Shown: positions 10,618 to 23,400, numbered from the stretch's first letter. The stretch is 64,000 bases of DNA from Plazaster borealis (GCA_021014325.1 JAJGQC010000633.1:1-64000), one strand, 5' to 3'. The notes: generated by a model not told the origin, from the sequence alone. Numbers and translations: made by a program.

Positions 10618-11068
10618 TTTTAAAGGTAGGGTCAAAGATTGGTAAATACTCAACAAAATAATGGCCATAAAAGCTTACTTTAGCGTTCTTGATGAAAATA
10701 GCGTAACAGCACTGCAGCTGTTGACGGTAAATTATTTTGAGAAAGATTTCACTTCGAAGTAAGATGATTTGGATAATTTTTTGGTAAAAAAAACATTTGA
10801 ACCTAAGAAAAGGTTGACTGAAAATTTCTGTGGTGTACGTTCGCGAATGCTGCGGCCAGTGGTCGGTACGTGCTGTCACCTCACTAAACATGGATGGATT
10901 CAACGCTCTTGATGAAAATACTGCGACAGTTTTTGGCTGCTTTCTCAGCAAGTAGACACTGTATTGAGCTGAAACTTTCACAAGTGACTTCTATTGTATC
11001 TTTCTCTACAATTTTGCCTGTACATCAGCATTACGTTGACAAAGACCCAATCTATGACCCTACCTTCA
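10618..11068 (+). mobile_element. MITE, family C (copy 2)
   Basis: Starts TTAAAGGTAGGGTCAAAGAT and ends CAATCTATGACCCTACCTT, an inverted pair. Contains CACTGTATTGAGCTGAAACT, also present in copies at 6.8 and 17.7 kb. The right-hand TTAA is mutated. Confidence 0.8.
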
Positions 11069-11075
11069 CATGTAT

Positions 11076-11281
11076 ATGCCATGCCCGATGTGTGGCAGAG
11101 GGTGTACCCCCAAAAATGTCCCATACTTTACCAAACTCTTTTCCGCTTGTAAAGAAGTAACCCCCCGAAAACAAAATCATCTAAAGAATTCCTGAGATTC
11201 CCTGAACACAATGAAGACACAATAGGGGGCACAATAGGGGAAGAGGGGGGTGCACCATGCTACATATCGAGCACCAAATGT
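11076..11281 (+). mobile_element. MITE, family G (copy 1)
   Basis: Runs from ATGCCATGCCCGATGTGTGG to CACCATGCTACATATCGAGC. The ends are imperfect inverted repeats; internal AAAGAATTCCTGAGATTCCC is the family hallmark, found again at 26.3, 28.9, 29.2, 29.4 and 37.1 kb. Confidence 0.75.
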
Positions 11282-11303
11282 ACCTGTAAGTGTGGACTTG
11301 GTG

Positions 11304-14300
11304 TTAAGTCAATATACCGGCTCCTTGAAATCGTTGGTTAAACACGAACATGTGACTCGTAGGTGACATACGTAGATTGAAGTCCTCCATGGCCATTGCC
11401 ATCAACACCTGTGCAGACCTAATCTGCTTGACCTTGTTATAACAGACACCGCACAGATACAGCTTTCTGTGTTTCATTTCGGGCGCTAACGAGATGTTAA
11501 ACTCCTCCTGGATCACCTTTGCCACGACCCATGTGTCATTCTTCTGACTGAACAGCAGCTTCCGCCTGGCTTTACCCATTATCATCACATTGCAATTCAC
11601 GCAGAAGTGTTCCTCGATCGTGGAAAACACTTTCTTCTTGAGGTAGCCTTCGGAACTTGCGGAACTGATGAATTTCTCCTTGGCGCGAGTTAACGCTTGA
11701 CGACCGCTACAGATTGTATGCATGACCTCTTCGCAGCATTTGCATAGGATAATGGAAGGTTTCTCAGCAGTGGGAGGGAGCGACAAGTCTATTGCATTCT
11801 TTAAGACAGCGGCAACATGTGGCTTCAAGACTCGACACCTGTCATCAGTTGGAATAGTTACAGCACAGTTGAGGCAGCTCACGTTCTTGTAGTTTTCAGG
11901 TGAAGTGGCTTGCTGAAAAGTCAATGAAAGTGAAAGCTTTACATTGTGTAAAAACAACACATCACATGGTGTAACCTTTCTCTGAGGGATCACTTGTCAC
12001 CAATAAAAAATCCAAAAAATAGGGGTGTTCCATTTCAGAGGATTTTCAGAGGACACTCATACCACAGGGCCCCCATTTCATTAAAGTTGTTGTTCTCTCT
12101 GTTATAGTGGAAGCACACAAATTGGTTCGGAAAAGAAAAAACAATCTTCCTTTGAAAAAAAAGTAAGTTACCAACTCAAATGTCATGTAGTGTACATTAC
12201 TTGTGACTGGTGTCCCGCTTATTTTTGCTTAGCAAATTATTATAATTATTGTTATACATTTCTGGTAATGAAACCAAGAGTGCCTCATAAGTGAACTTAA
12301 TCACTCTAGCTCGCAAGCCTGAGGAAACCTATAAATAAGGGTGTTTGCTGTGTGAACCAGAAACACCGGGCCAACCCTTACTCCTACACAATAAGTGTTC
12401 TGGGTTTCTTTTACGTGCACAACAAATCCTAGTACACGGGACCTACAGCTTAATGTACCGTCTGAAGGAAAAAGCAATTATGGTAAAGAATCTTGCTCCA
12501 GGACACAAGTGCCAAGACTGGGACTCTAACCAACACTGTGCTAATCAGAAACACCAGATCTTGAGTCCGGCGCTCTTAACCGCTCGGCCACGACAAGCCA
12601 CAACCAAACAAAACTAATTCGTCAATCAAGTTTTTCAGATGAACAGCTTTATGAAATTATGTTTTGGGGTGGGTTTTTTTTCAAGAAAACTGAAGAAAGT
12701 AAACAGGCGAACACAAAATAAGTTGGTAATCGCTTGTCTGGCATTTTGTTTCTTTCAAAATACATTCAAACCAATTGTTTTTAAAAGTATTAGCGTACCC
12801 TCGTATCCAGTTTAGTTTCTCTGTTAGGTGCCGGTATTGAGACTGCCTGAAGTGACGGTTGTAGAAGTCTGTCTGTTCTCCAGTGGTTAAGGTCGGCCGA
12901 AGCTCTTCTTGGCAAGTGCATGATGGTGTGTGGATCTTGGCGATTAGGATGGACTTGTCTGGTTTGATAAGGAGGAGGAGGCCGCCGGATACACTGTAGA
13001 ATTTGATTCCGATCGACAGCTGCAGAAGTCCTGAACTTATCCTGGTGGAAATTGCTGCTGCAGTTGGATGAAAAAGAAGCATGATGTTGCATCTCCTTGA
13101 TGGGAGGTCTCAAGCTTGAAAAGTAGGAAAGTGGAGGTAGTTGAGATAAAGTGGGCCTCTGTTGGCGTTGCACATTGGTAGGCATTCTACTGAAGTTGTA
13201 GGTCGGCAAATGAATATCTGGTAATGGAAAGCGTAAACTCCCCATGGATGTCAAACGTGGAGTGTTTGTCATTACTGGTGGAATGGCTGGTTGGGATACC
13301 ACAGGTCTTTTGGCAAGACCAGGGAATACTGATGACTCTCTAGATCTCTGAGGATGAGTAGACATTATAAGCCCCTCATGGGTCCAGGGAGGATACGTTG
13401 GCAAAGTATAAGCAGAGTTTTTCACTTGAATGCAATCACTTTGCAGGCCTGATAACTGACAATTAGCTTTCTGAGGCTGACATTGTGAAATTGGCACCCC
13501 AGGAAAATTAATGTTGGGATTAGAGGCATTAAACCACGTGGCACTGGTCGTACAGTAATGAGGTGGGGTAAGAACAGTATTTGAAAAACCATCCCCAGGT
13601 TGCAGTTTGCTTCTCAAAACTGGCAAAATGTCCCCCTGTTGGACAAAGTGAGGTAGAACAGGTGGTGTTCCACCCGGTGGTTCTCCTTGTAACAGTGGTG
13701 GCATAGTCAACTCCTGAAACAACACAGGATGGCTTATACTGGCTGCTACTCTGCTATTCAGGCAAAACTGTTTTTGTGGTGGTTCTTCGAAGTTGTTGTT
13801 TTTATCAAGGAGTTTTCTTTTGTCTGAACATAAGGGATTAGACGCTACACTTGAGATGAACGTTTCAGAAAAGGTCTGGTGGGATGGAGAGATTGAGGTA
13901 CATGTAGGCAAAATAGGTTCTTGGGAGAACCTGGTAGGTTCTTGGGAGAACCTGGTAGGTTCTTGGGAGAACCTGGTAGGCTCTTGGGAGAACCTGGTAG
14001 GTTCTTGGGAGAACCTGGTAGGCTCTTGGGAGAACCTGGTAGGTTCTTGGGAGAACCTGGTAGGCTCTTGGGAGAACCTGGTAGGTTCTTGGGAGAACCT
14101 GGTAGGCTCTTGGGAGAACCTGGTAGGTTCTTGGGAGAACCTGGTATGTGTGGCAAGAATCTCCTGTGGCAGTACAGGTGTGAGCTCGCCATCTCTTTGT
14201 GATACAGCAATAACCTCCTTGATTGCAGCTTGATTGGTGCAAGAGATCACATTCTTCTCAGGCACACAAGTCTCTGGAGAAGGCAAAGGGAGCGTGGGAT

Positions 14301-15504
14301 TAAAAGCTGTGTGAACTGGCAAAACTTTCTGCACCTCCTTCGAGATGCACTCCATCGTTTCTGGTGTTTGCCAAAGCAATGAGTTCTCCAGAGGTAGGGT
14401 TACCATAAACTGTGTGGTTTGATCACACTCAGGGGATGACTCTCCATCAGGCAATTCGGAGCTTCCCATTGACACAGATTGAACACATTCTGAGGTGGTT
14501 TCTGTGAATTCTGTCATATCTTGCACATACATGGTGACAATCTCTTGTGTCTGCCACAGTGGGAGTACCTCGTCAGAAGCCGAGGTAGATAATGCCTGCT
14601 TGTCAGACAATTGCTGACCTGTTTGTCTGACAACCTGTACCGAATGTGTTTTAATACCACTATCAGCAGCAGCGACCTTGAGATAGTTCGCTGGGGTTTT
14701 GTACCTTGGTGTCGAGTTCACATCATAAGCTGTCAAATCTGTTCGGATCTGTAACTCATCAGGTGTTGAATCTGTTCGGGCCTGAGGTGCTGATGGGATG
14801 CTCTGTTGTGTTGTTCCATTCAGCAGATTCTTCTTGTGTATTGTAGTCTTGATGACATCCTTGATCGATTTTTCAAGGGAATCTGTTATCATGTTCTGAA
14901 CAGACATGTTGACAATATTCTGGCAAGTCTTGGGTGAAAATGCTTCAACTTCAGGTAAGCTTGATGTCACATCACAAGTAGGTGATTCCCGGGTTGAATG
15001 ACCTATTGTCATATCTGTTTTCTTGGATGGTTGAGAGAAGTCTGAGGGAATAGCTCCATTAGACATTGCATACATGCGCGGAATCAAAGAGCAAGACATT
15101 TGCAGAGGTGCGTCATCTTGACCCAGAAGATGAGACTCTCTGACAACTTCTGCTCCAAGCGACTTTGCATCGGCCACAATTTCTGAGGACTGATAATAGA
15201 AAGCGTCTTGAACGGGATCTTTTCCCTGCAACTCCCACGTCACTGCTTCCTGAGTAAGATCAGAGGTACATCTAAGAATGCACGGTTGTAACTTGATAAA
15301 AAATGACGACTCGATGTCATCCTCTTCAGGCGTGGTATCATTCAGTCTAACCCTATCAGAAACGGTGAAATCATCAGTTTCGGTGTCAGGAGTGGGATTG
15401 GCTCTAACAAGACTGACAGGAACTGGGGTAACAGGAACAGTTTCTGCATTGTCCAGTGAGCTGGCTTCTTTTAAAGCCATCAGCGTTTGCTGTCTCATTG
15501 TCAT
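11304..15504 (-). CDS. Two-exon gene: long disordered protein with heptapeptide minisatellite and two C-terminal ZAD-like Cys4 modules
   Basis: Exon 1 (15504-12799) gives 902 residues and ends at a donor reading AGG|GTACGC. Exon 2 (11912-11304) starts after TTGACTTTTCAG and gives 202 more, stop TAA. Both junctions are phase 0, total about 1,104 residues. The first 900 residues are rich in S, T, P and Q and look disordered; residues about 452-528 are eleven copies of TRFSQEP. The C-terminal exon holds two similar modules with Cys pairs at about 915/918 and 959/962, then 1006/1009 and 1056/1059, each with a basic and hydrophobic stretch between. This C-x2-C...C-x2-C layout resembles the zinc-binding ZAD dimerisation domain of arthropod transcription factors, but no C2H2 fingers follow. 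A nuclear adaptor role is inference. The frame is open upstream of the first ATG to about 15590, and an overlapping frame at 15560-15680 also looks protein-like, so a 5' exon may be missing. Confidence 0.65.
12001..12261. mobile_element. Degraded family D MITE in the intron
   Basis: CAGGGCCCCCATTTCATTAA at 12064 and CTTGTGACTGGTGTCCCGCT followed by TTTGCTTAGCAAATTATT resemble the family D elements, but the right terminus is lost against the SINE. Confidence 0.45.
12262..12595 (-). repeat. tRNA-Leu-like SINE inside the intron of the ZAD-like gene
   Basis: In reverse orientation it begins with GTCGTGGCCGAGCGGTTAAG, contains an intact-looking B box region GGTTAGAGTCCCAGTC, and ends near TTACCAGAAATGTATAACAA. 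It is the most complete copy of the family in the window. Confidence 0.88.
13919..14149 (-). repeat. Coding minisatellite, 21-bp unit, 11 copies
   Basis: Exactly 231 bases of GTTCTTGGGAGAACCTGGTAG-like units, written here in two overlapping parts: GTTCTTGGGAGAA then CCTGGTAG. On the coding strand it encodes TRFSQEP eleven times. A T/C variant at the second base marks units: the three at the left are T, the next eight alternate C, T. This implies growth by 42-bp dimers. Because 21 is a multiple of three, copy-number change keeps the gene in frame. Confidence 0.95.
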
Positions 15505-16051
15505 TCTCGAATGCCTTTTTTTCAGATGGATACTTCCACCACCGTTCTCTAAACGTACTCCTGCACTTGAGAACCTTGGGAAGGGTTTGACTTACACCCA
15601 GAAATCTTCATCAGCTTCTCATCTCCGTTTTCGTACTGGACGGCTTCTCATTTCCAGCAGCTTAATTGAGTTGATATCTGTTTCGAAGAAAACAAGAACA
15701 AAAGCTCAGGACATAGTGGGCATTTTGATTTAATCTTCTTTTGTCCCCTTTCCCAAAATTAGTTTAGCCCCTCAACCTTGAGTAGCCTGTTTTAGGGGCC
15801 TTGTGAGTGGCGACGCCCCATAAAGAAAATACAAAATCGTTACATCTGAGCTGCAAAAGGCACTCTGATGTTTCCAGAATAAAATAGAAGTTAAATAGTG
15901 GCATTTGAACTCTGTAAATTAGTAATAAATCACAAGGGAAGTGACTGAGAAAATGTTAAATAATTTTGTACTGTAAATGCCGCATAGCCAGGGATCACAC
16001 CCAAGTTTCCGATACAACGTTGGGAGCGGCAGCAGCAGCAGAGGGATCACC
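15505..16051. other. Upstream region of the ZAD-like gene
   Basis: Likely holds the promoter or a 5' exon of the minus-strand gene. No TATA box is evident. 15955-16030 carries GCCGCATAGCCAGGGATCAC, a tail fragment of the second SINE family seen at 30.1 and 36.2 kb. Confidence 0.4.
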
Positions 16052-16403
16052 TTAAAGCAAATGTACAACATTGGTAATTGTCAAAGACCAGTATCCTCAC
16101 TTGATGTGTCCCAACATATACATGAAATAACAAACCTGTGAAAGTTTAAGCTAAATCGGTCTTCGGAGTCATGAGAAAACAGCGAAAAACCCAATTATAC
16201 ATTTTCACTGTTTTCAAACATCCGATTTTATCCCCAGTGATAAAGACTAATTGTTTTACTCATTTCCTAAAAACTATAGCATTTCAAGCAAAACTATTTC
16301 AAGGGAAGTTTTCCACCATGACCATCTTTATACCATGTAAGTTATGTGAAAATCTGTGAACATTTATATTTTCAACCTTACCAATGTTGTACACGCCTTT
16401 GGA
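16052..16403 (+). mobile_element. MITE, family E (copy 2)
   Basis: Starts TTAAAGCAAATGTACAACAT and ends with the inverted CCAATGTTGTACACGCCTTT. It shares CAAAGACCAGT...GTCCCAACATATACATGA with family A, so A and E have a common origin on this side. Central text TTTCACTGTTTTCAAACATC is also in copy 1. Confidence 0.7.
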
Positions 16404-16554
16404 TGCAACTTTTTTTTTAAAGTTAAATTTCATCGGCTTTTGAGTTTGCCATACAATTGTACAATTTGACGACAAGCTCAGAGAAAGGGTAAAGAGACTT
16501 AATTTGATGTGCTACCATTGTGTTCCGTGAACCAGCTCTCCCGGCTGCAGAAGA

Positions 16555-16903
16555 ATACAGAAAATCAATGGCAATAAAAACTCACTTGTTAAGAAGTACA
16601 GCAGCTTTGAATAGTATAATGCATTTTGAGAAACTTTTCACTTCAAAGTACAGCGGTTATGGAAAAAGATATAAGATTTGATCACCAAATATTTGAATCC
16701 GAGAAGAGTTACTCCAATAACGTTTCTCAGATAGTGTTTTTCAATTGCAGATTATTCTTCCTGCGTTGACATAACCGTTCCAAACGCTACCACCTTTTAA
16801 AATGAAATTTTCACAGGTTAGTTTTATGGTGTATATATCTACAACTATATAGGATTGAACCAAACAGTGGGTTCCAATTACCAAACGTATACAATCCCTT
16901 AAA
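16555..16903 (-). mobile_element. MITE, family B (copy 2), left end lost
   Basis: Contains CACTTGTTAAGAAGTACAGC, AGATTATTCTTCCTGCGTTG and ends CGTATACAATCCCTTAAA, matching family B in reverse. Confidence 0.75.
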
Positions 16904-17730
16904 GTATTAAAAAATGAAGAAAAAAACTTCTATTCTATAGACTAAATGTAGCGTCACATTAGCAGGATCATAAAATGGTCTATTTCTCCAGTTAATGGTT
17001 TTGATGATTGATCATTCAAAAGACACTTTCCCATAGTTTTTTTTCAAGGTAAAATGTGACGGTCACAAAGCGCATTTCAGTTTGAAGGTTTTTGGTTGAT
17101 TGCACACAACCAGTACATGGATGTCACACTCACATCAACAACAGCAGCCTGCGGAACATCAGAACATAATTAACTCAAAAAAGTACATATTTTAGGCACC
17201 CCTGATTTGAAAGAAATCACTATAGTGCCCTCCCGGATCTTTAATGAATAGAGTTTGTACAATTGAACCTTGAACACAAGCTTTCTGTTGTGTGAAAATG
17301 TGTGCTTCACACTTGAGTGGTCAATTTATGTGGGCGCTGGTGTGTTCTTTTATTTCAAAAGAATTCAAACGCGGGGGTTAAAGAAAGCGTGACCCCCCAA
17401 CCATCGACTTCCCCCCCCCCCTACATTGATAATATGCTGTAAATCCAGGTCTCGATATAATGCACTTAAATGCATTACAAACAAGAGCCAACATTATTTT
17501 GGCAAATGTTTGTATCATACAATCCTAGTCTTCAGTTACTATAAAATCCACAATGTATGGTTTCACAACCAGAATAAATAAACAAATAAATAAAATAAAT
17601 ATACTTAGAATAATTTGATTATTAGGTCTCAATAGTTTGAATTTTTGAGTTTTTGACAAATTTTGTTGCTTTACAAACACTGGATTGTTCAGAACAGAAC
17701 GATGGCATCATTCATGGTTTTAAATGAAGT
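16904..17730. other. Intergenic, A-rich microsatellite
   Basis: No gene seen. Holds an (AAATA)n run at 17573-17603 and a C run at 17411-17421. Confidence 0.4.
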
Positions 17731-18127
17731 TTAAAGGTAGGTACTCCAAACATTAATGAGCATAAATACTTACTTGGTGAGAAGCACTGCAACTGTTGAT
17801 AGTCTAAATTATTTTGAGAAAGAATTCCCTTCGAAGTAATATAGTTTGGATAACTTTTACCCCCAAAAACATTTGAATCTGAGAAACAATGCATTAATCG
17901 TTTTTCTCAGATTACTGAGGGTTGGTGCCTGTTCGAGATGCGGTTGGAACACGCAGTCACCTCGCCAAAAAAGAATGGAATTGGCATTCTTGTGAAAATA
18001 CCGCGACAGTTTTTTCGGCTGTTTTCAGCAGTAGACACTCAGCTGAAACTTTCTAATTTGACTTTTATTGTTTGTTTTTTTTATAATGTTGCCTTTGAAT
18101 AAGCATCATTTTCATCAGGGATTGACT
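17731..18127 (+). mobile_element. MITE, family C (copy 3)
   Basis: Left end TTTAAAGGTAGGTACTCCAA; internal GAAGCACTGCAACTGTTGAT and CAGTAGACACTCAGCTGAAA match family C. The right terminus is diverged (GGGATTGACTGA). Confidence 0.65.
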
Positions 18128-18300
18128 GAACAAAGGCTTGGCTCTCAATAGCCTAGGCCTTTTAGGTTTTCTAAACTGTTTTTGTGGCCTTTGCCCTTGG
18201 GGACTCCAGCCTTGACAGAGCTATACATGTGTGCAATTCTTGCTCTTTACATGGTACAGTCCTTTCTCAAAATACAATGCATGACTGTTCTCTGGAGCTG

Positions 18301-18715
18301 TTAAAGGCACTGAACACGTTTGGAAATTGTCAAAGACCAGTGTTCTCACTTGGTGTATCCATAGCTCCATGGTGTATCCCAACATATGCATAAAATAACA
18401 AGCCTGTGAAAATTTGGGCTCAATTGGTCATCGAAGTTGCAAGAAAATGATGAAAGAAAAAACACCCTTGTTGTAGAAAATTTGTGTGCTTTCAGATAGG
18501 AATAAAAACTTCTTGCAAGAAGTTGTTATTATTTTAGTGAGAAATTACCTCTTTCTCAAAAACTACGTTACTTCAGAGCATGGAGGTAGAAATAGAGTCG
18601 TTTCCTACAATGTTTTATACTATCAACAGCTTACCGTTGCTCGTTACCAAGTAAGTTTTTATGCTAAGTAATATATGTTTTGAGTAATTACCAAACGTGT
18701 ATCCAGTGCCTTTAA
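18301..18715 (+). mobile_element. TTAA-flanked MITE, family A (copy 3)
   Basis: TTAAAGGCACTGAACACG at the left and ATCCAGTGCCTTTAA at the right, TTAA outermost on both sides. Central hairpin CTTCTTGCAAGAAG. Carries a duplicated ATAGCTCCATGGTGTATCC near 18360 not seen in other copies. Confidence 0.9.
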
Positions 18716-19451
18716 ACCATGGAGGTTAAACCCCTGGCTGAACCCCCCCCCCCCAAACGTTACCCATAGAGCACATCTGCTTCAACTCCTATTTATCACC
18801 ACTGAGGGCTTTCCCCCTATTTGTTTACAAAAACCCCAATCCATATCTGCCTGGCCCAGCTCTTTGCCCAGACTGCATGGACTGTAACTGGCTTTTTGGC
18901 TGGAATGGCCATGGTCTCTTTCCACAAAGGTGGACAATTTGTGGATGAATTCAATCTGTTCAGAGTTATTTAACCCTCTTGACCTATAATTGGCGGTGTG
19001 GGGGGGGGGGGGTTGTTACTGGAAACCACAGAGCTGCTCAGAGTGCCTGCCAGAGCCAGACATACTGACACAGCCCGATACAATTAACAGATGGCTGGAA
19101 TGGTTCCACTTTATCAGAGGGTTGGATATGTGTGTGGGCCGTGTTCCCCTGATGCTAAGATGGGTTTGAGACATGCAGCAGATATCACTGACTCCCCTCC
19201 CTCCCTTTGATATGTGGAATGGTCCAGTCTGGGATATGGTGGACCATGGGTGGACATTCAATTTGCCCTGGGCAATGCAACTGGATAAAACAACCACTAT
19301 ACATGTACATTACTTGTGACTTCTGCAGGACTGGGACTCCCAAAAGAGTTTCAATCCTTGGAGCTTGGGAGATTCAGTTTGGCTCAAGAAAGAAAAGACC
19401 ATTTCTGAGCAAGGTCTCTGCATGGTCTTTAGCTACTTGGATCCTAAAAGC
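18716..19451. other. Intergenic, no gene seen
   Basis: Mixed-composition DNA with C and G runs at 18747-18757 and 19001-19013. Three open frames overlap on both strands without splice context. CCATGGGTGGACATTCAATT and similar words are not repeated elsewhere in the window. Confidence 0.35.
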
Positions 19452-19838
19452 TTAAAGGCACTGGACACGTTTTGGTAATTGTCAAAGACCAGTAGTCTCA
19501 CTTGGCGTATCCCAACAAATGCATACAATAACAAACCTGTGAAAATTTCGGCTCTATTGGTCATCGAAGTTGCAAGAAAATAATGAAAGAAAAAACACCC
19601 TTGTTACACAATGTGTGTGCTTTCAGATGCCTGAAAAAATGTCTCAGGCCTGATTTTTTTTTTAGATTCAAATATTTAAGTGAGAAATTACCTCTTTCTC
19701 AAAAACTACGTTACTTCAGAGGGAGTCATTTCTCACAATGTTTTACACTATCAACAGCTCTCCGTTGCTCGTTACCAAGTCAGTTGTTATGCTGATCTAT
19801 ATTTGTGAGTAATTACCAAACGTGTCCAGTGCCTTTAA
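19452..19838 (+). mobile_element. TTAA-flanked MITE, family A (copy 4)
   Basis: TTAAAGGCACTGGACACG to GTCCAGTGCCTTTAA. Third type of central hairpin in this family: GCCTGA at 19629 pairing with TCAGGC at 19645. Confidence 0.9.
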
Positions 19839-20029
19839 GCCACATCAGTTTCAAATATCCAATGCAATGGCTAAGCCCCCCACTTCAAGGTCACTGGTCC
19901 TTACCACCTAGAGATCAGGACTGAGTGAAAGGAAATATTTATGGTCCCTCTCTAGGGACCCTTGTTCTCTTCTCAGTTTAAAAGGGAGTAATAAGTAGTT
20001 TTTTTTAAAGGTTTTATGTCAAGTAATAA

Positions 20030-20190
20030 AAATGTGAATAAAAATCCACAGGCATCTGGTGGAATTCAAACCCACAACCTTTGCCCTTCTAGAGCAGATG
20101 TCTCTTACTCTGAGTCTTACCACTAGACCACCAAGATTGCCCAGTAGCTAGAGGCAGTTCGTATACAATACTTTAGCAGTGGGTTCCACA
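20030..20190 (-). repeat. tRNA-like element (composite family, partial copy)
   Basis: In reverse it reads GGTGGTCTAGTGGTAAGACT as an A-box region and AAAGGTTGTGGGTTTGAATT as a B box. The same core occurs at 27.6-27.7 and 38.7-38.8 kb, there inside longer inverted-repeat elements. An extra TCTTACTCTGAG is inserted here. Confidence 0.7.
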
Positions 20191-20448
20191 ACAATTAAAT
20201 AGGCTGACTAGAAACTTACCATAGTCTTATTATGGTCTTTAGATTCCTACATTTGAGCATGGAGGTAGGAATGTCTCAAATCGGGAATCCGTATGAATTT
20301 GATGAACAAAAAAGTAAAGTTCAACCACGGTTATGGGAGAACATCCATAATCATTTGGGAATCTTTTGTAGGCCAATAACATTAAAATTGTCAGTTTTAC
20401 AAATTGTCAAAACAAAAAAGGACAATAATTCACTTTTCTTAAAGAATG
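20191..20448. other. Spacer before the hAT insertion
   Basis: AT-rich DNA with no recognised gene; an open frame runs into the transposon and is not credible. Confidence 0.35.
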
Positions 20449-20453
20449 ACAAC

Positions 20454-23400
20454 CAGCGTTGTAGCCACGGTGGGCGGCGGTGGGCGGGCCCGCCCAGCAC
20501 TGACAATTTCCGCCCGGCACTTCGGCTGAAAAATAGACTGCCGCCCACCACAAAATTTCCCCCAAAATTAATAAAAAATGAAAAGTACTGCCAATATTGA
20601 TCACATTGAAAGACTAAAATGTCATGTTTTTCGTGTTTGTAATTTTAAATGCAGTTTGTAATTTTTTTGAGCCGGAATTTCGAGCAATAAAAACTCAAAC
20701 GTGTTTCACACGTAACTTGTCTCTTGCATCGTGTGAAGTTTTCTTCGTGAAATGTGCCCTGACGTTTTTAACGAACGAACTATAGTACAGTGTAGTAGGC
20801 GTACCGTCTACAGACGCAGTGCGCTGGTACCGTGTACATGTACATGGTGTATGTATGTACATGTGGTGTACACCAGCGCGCGCTGTGGTGGACCGTAGAG
20901 TGCACTACAAGTCTAGTCGTGGGTTTTTCGCGGGGATTTCACGCATTACATGTACACACAAACAGTATCGCCACACAACAGTACGACGGTTGTGTAAAGT
21001 TTAGTGTACCAGTTCGCGTATCCCGGATGTAGGCATGTAAACACGTTCGCTTCGTTCTTGGTCCACCTGTCATGCTTGTATGTAGTGTTGACAGCGCGCT
21101 GGGTTTTAAATTGATTGAGATCCGTGTAAATTTTAAGATGGCCACGCAACGTAAGCTGGACGATTTTTTTGGAAAACGGAAAAGATTGGAGGATGATAGC
21201 AGTATCTCTGGTGGTACAGCTTCAGTTAGTGCTGAGAATGAAACTGTACCTGAGACTATCGAGCCAGTAATTACTCCACCTTCAAGTTCAACTTCATCGC
21301 GGGATACAAGTAAACAGCAGAAACGCGCCTTAGCATTTGATGCGAAGTGGAAAGTTAATCGGCCTTGGTTAACATATGTTCCTGGTTCAGGCATGTTCTG
21401 CCTATATTGCCAACAATTTGACAAGAGACCCTTTGGACGCGATACTTGGAACAAAGTGGGATGTGTCAGGCTGCGATTGGAAAGCATCAAATCTCACGAG
21501 ACCACAGTGGAACATCGTGATTCTGTTACAGTCCACTTGCAAAGCCAAGTTTCTTCACACATTGGTGAGTTGCTTTCAAAACCGAAGGAAGTTAGCAAAG
21601 ACAACATGGTAAAGGCTTTCCAATGCCTTTACTTTTTAGCCAAGAACAACATCCCACATACTACTAACTTTGAGAAACTGCTCGACTTATTAAATCAGCT
21701 TGGATTAAATGTTAAGAGCAAAGTATGCAAAGGAGAATGCCCAATACACTTCAACAACATCCATTAGGGAATTTCTTATGTGTCTCAGTGAAGTTATTGA
21801 GGTACAAATACTTAACGAATTGAGAGAAAACAAGTATTACTCCCTGATGTTTGATGAAACAACTGATATAAGCACCATTGAGCAGATGGTTATCCATGCT
21901 AGATATGTACAAGAAAACGGGGAAATAGTAACAAAATTTCTGAAAATAATCGACTGTCTGGACAGTGATAAAGGTGATGGTGATGAATTGACCGCACTAA
22001 GCTTAAACGCTGATAAAGTTTGTAAGAAAGTAACCGGCTACATCGAGGAAAACCAACTGCCTTATGAGAGGTTAGTCGGCTTGGGCACAGATGGTGCTGC
22101 TGTGATGGTTGGAAAACTAAACGGAGCTGTCAAAAGAATAGTAGATACGCAAATAGCCAAGCAAATTGGTAATGACAAAACTGTAAAAGCATTAGGACAG
22201 CACTGCGCAGCCCACAAATTAAATCTGGCGGCTTCCAAAGCAGGAAACTCCTTTCCAGCAATTGTCCGGTTCAAAAGAGTAATACATAAACTTCATGACT
22301 TCTACTCAAGAAGTGCTGTGAGGACCAAGGGCTTAGAAAGTGTGCAGAAGCTTCTCAAGAATTCGCTAGATGCTGGATCAGGAGAAACCGGAAAAGTGTT
22401 AGACCCAAGTGCTACTAGATGGCTGGCGTTAGGCAAGTGTGTAGTGGGATTGAAAAATCCTTCCAAGTGTCCTTGTAAGTCTAGAGAGAGGGTGCTGAGA
22501 GAGGAGACATTGTTGCAGTTGGACTTTTCCACATGATGAAGAAAATTGAGTTCATTGCCATCCTCCTCCTCCTCTGTGATGTCCTTACAACTATCAATAG
22601 ACTAAGTTGTCAGTTTCAAACTGAGTCGGTAGATTTTGTACAGATTGCACTCTCCCAAAAGGCAACCATAAATGCACTTGAATCAAAGAAGGACAAACCA
22701 ACCTATGATGACAACTTCCAAAGTTTAATAGGTAGTCTCGGCAAAAATGGCTTCAAAATAGATAATGAAGAAGCAAAACTCTCTGCATCAGCATTTGACA
22801 CCAATGTTAAAAGGCCTTTCCTTGAAAAACTCAAAGAAAACATCTCAGACAGATTCCAGAACAACAATGTAATGGAAGCATTTGGACAATTTGCTGACAA
22901 GTCTTATTATGTAGAACAACAGAGGGAGGCAGAATTATCCAAATCGGTCACCATTTTGACAGAACAATTCGGCCTAGACAATGATGAGGCACAAGTAGAA
23001 GTGACAGATATCAAACATTATATTGATTGTCTTCAACCAGCAGCAGCTGCAGGTCCTTGCAACTTTCTTGACATTTTGGTTTCACAAAAAACGGCCTCTA
23101 TGTTTCCAAACATTGCTAAACTTGCCACAATCTACAGAACATTGCCTCCTCATACTGCCGATTGTGAGCGAGCTTTCTCACGGATGAAACTTGTAAAGAC
23201 TGGAATACGAAATAGATTAGGAGAAGACAGCCTGGATTGCCTCATGCGCATTTCCCTCAATGGACCCCCTTGTGATGAGTTTCCATATGTTGAGGCAGTA
23301 AAATTGTGGGCTCAAAAGAAAGACAGGAGATACAAAGTTAGATTAATGTAAAGGTAAGCTTCCTTCTTAATTGATAAGTTACAGTCACTCAGCCACTGAC

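Noticed and set aside
13793..14242. Several long frames on both strands over the 21-bp minisatellite
   Set aside because: They result from a 21-base unit without stops in those frames; only the frame that continues through exon 1 is supported.
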